DNA of 64,000 bases from Eremophila alpestris peregrina (taxonomy: Eukaryota; Chordata; Aves; Passeriformes; Alaudidae): positions 11,360,782 to 11,424,781 of the forward strand of contig WMCF01000025.1 in NCBI GenBank assembly GCA_009792885.1, written 5' to 3'. Position 1 is the stretch's first letter. Each line of letters starts with the position of its first letter. Shown here piece by piece: positions 62,141 through 64,000 of the stretch. The notes beneath the pieces are model-generated. The model was given only the letters and a program-made list of their open reading frames with translations, was not told the origin of the DNA and did not search any database. The translations under genes and the position numbers were made by a program.

Positions 62141-64000
62141 GTTACACTAAGTGACTTCTTGCTATGTTGTGGATGTCTTGTGTAAAACCATGAGTTTGAT
62201 CTGCTGTGTTCTTTTTCTGGTCTCTCATTTCCTAGCTGGAAAGTGAAAACTGTTTTTCCAATGTAATTACTTTACAGTAATTTCTTTCTTTTGCCAAGTT
62301 ACAGACCTTAGGTAGGATGAGAGCAGACTTCAGGCTAAGGAAGTAGCTGCTAAAAGCACTGTTGCCTTGTCCAAATTTGGAAGTACGTGGAGATGCAAAA
62401 AATTGCAGAAAATGCAATTCCTGAACTATGATTAAAATCTTCTTGCCTTAATTCCTGCCTTCCAGCCTTCAAATGAAAAACTGCTACACAATTCAAAGCT
62501 TGACACCTGTACTTCAAATATTCTGTTGCTGGGAGTTAGCTTTCTGCATTTTGATCTTCAGGGCTGGCTGCTGAGAGAAATACAGTCATACTATGGTAGA
62601 AGCTGGTTTTCCTCTGTTTATTCATGGTGTAACATGTAAAGATGGTCACTCGCTGTAAAGTAAAAAGATTTTGTATCCTCTTAGTTGTATCTGTGTCTGT
62701 AAGCAGTTTTTCTGATCCTCACCTACATGAAATGGAAATGCAGTTACTGATATCAGAGCTGATTCTTGCAGCATGGATAATTAGTTATGGTTGTAAGCTA
62801 TGCTTAACACTGGTGCCGAGTTTTTCTTTCCATAAACATATGATTCAATCTCAGTCATAGTCAATGCAGAAGAAATTACTTGGTCGGTTTTAAGATGGGT
62901 GGTCATTTGCAGAAAAGAAGGTGGTCCTGTCTGCTCAGATTACTTTATTTGCCCAACCAAGTCCTAAAGCATGATTTATCCCATTCCCTAATTTTAGTGA
63001 ACTTATCTTCCTCTTTGCACCTTTGCAGGCATTTTGTCAAATGTTTTGGAGCTGCTTTTTCAGCTGTAAACTGATGTCTTAAAAATATTGCTGTGACTAA
63101 TCCCTGTCAACACAAATATCAGTACACAGGATTGCTAGTTCAGCAAGTTTAGAATGCCTCCACTGCAGTGATGCTTTGGATGACACTGACTTCCCTTTAG
63201 ACAATGTTCATTACTTATGTGGACAAAAGCAATTAGATGTTTCTGGTAAACACAAAAATGTCTGTTTGGCACAGCAGCATTAATCTTAATATTTTTATAC
63301 TTATATTAAGTAACCTGCAAAATACAAATGTGAATTTATGTCAGACAAAAGAAGTGTTTGTAAAATTTTATTATAAATATTTAAATTAAACAGTTTTATT
63401 TGGATACTGGAAAATACAATTGCCACATCACAATAATGTGGCATAAATACATAGCATTAGGACTTAGTCTTGTGAACCTTTTTTTCATAAGTTTTTCTTG
63501 TTTGTTGATGTATTTGGCTTTGTAGATTAAAGCTTTTGCACTGTACATATCAAGCTGCTTCACTACACAAGTTAATATTTAAAATTCTTTGTGAGCAATA
63601 CCACATACTTCACATTTCATATTAATCAAGTAATGAAGTGTGCTAAGAGCACGGGTAGCACTAACTCATCACTCCTCTTTAACCCCTAAGAAAAAAATGA
63701 GAGCATCTCTTTCTGCACCAAGAAGAGGAGTGCTTCATGCTTCCCTTGCTACCTTTCTGTATCTGAAAAAGATAAAAAAAGTCTGAAAGACTTCTCACCA
63801 GTGGAACCTTGAATAGCTGCAACATGTTGCTTGGACAGACAAACATATTGACTGAAGCAGTACTTTTTAATTGAATCACTGTAATAAAACCTGACCAGAG
63901 CTATTTAGCTGTGTTGCTCCCATTTAAAAATTTTTTCAGTGTTGACTTGTGCCCTTTGACATTCCTGTGTACTCATGTTTTAATGCCAGTAGTATCTGAA
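62141..64000 (+). other. FBXL7 intron 2 segment, no recognised gene
   Basis: AT-rich intron. 63250-63660 is even-textured and AT-rich with no homopolymer and might be conserved. No reading frame is convincing. Confidence 0.5.

Noticed and set aside
1..64000. tRNA, rRNA, CRISPR, phage or bacterial operon content
   Set aside because: No cloverleaf-type sequence, no regularly spaced direct repeats and no dense long frames. The CR1 copies and spliced exon show vertebrate intron.

Overview
This is vertebrate nuclear DNA, almost certainly from a bird, and nearly all of it is intron. The avian call rests on at least eight decayed copies or fragments of the CR1 LINE, in both orientations. Several carry the typical bird CR1 3' end (motifs of the kind GGTTGGAAAAGACC and an ATTCTATG-like tail). 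No other repeat family was recognised. The base composition is moderately AT-rich, no CpG island or promoter was seen, and the open reading frames are short and mostly noise.

The only gene part I can support with confidence is one 90-nt coding exon on the + strand at 36193-36282. It reads Lys-Gly-Ser-Ser-Ser-Leu-Ser-Ser-Asp... to ...Ala-Ala-Thr-Ser-Glu and matches, from memory, residues 14-42 of vertebrate FBXL7, the F-box and leucine-rich-repeat substrate receptor of an SCF ubiquitin ligase. On that basis 1-36192 is the 3' part of FBXL7 intron 1 and 36283-64000 is the 5' part of intron 2. The exon has a strong pyrimidine tract, an AG acceptor and a GT donor, and it is in phase 1 at both ends.

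Layout: 1-5265 intron without recognised repeats; 5266-7140 two minus-strand CR1 blocks, the second with reverse-transcriptase sequence; 7141-14480 intron with one unidentified coding-like stretch on the minus strand (about 9545-9900); 14481-14840 minus-strand CR1 with a 35-nt internal inversion; 16803-18225 two plus-strand CR1 3' ends; 18226-33209 intron with T/G-rich low-complexity tracts, a 14-bp perfect hairpin and an octamer-motif cluster; 33210-33510 minus-strand CR1; 36122-36288 acceptor, exon and donor; 36283-40774 intron; 40775-40841 short plus-strand CR1 end; 40842-61857 long intron with AT-rich, repeat-free stretches that look like candidate conserved elements; 61858-62140 a 29-base C run followed by a minus-strand CR1; 62141-64000 intron.

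I found no new multi-gene system. The points most worth a second look are the G-quadruplex-capable tract abutting the exon acceptor, the micro-inversion inside a CR1, the coding-like antisense stretch, the octamer cluster, and a 22-nt perfect palindrome bracketed by a 10-bp direct repeat.
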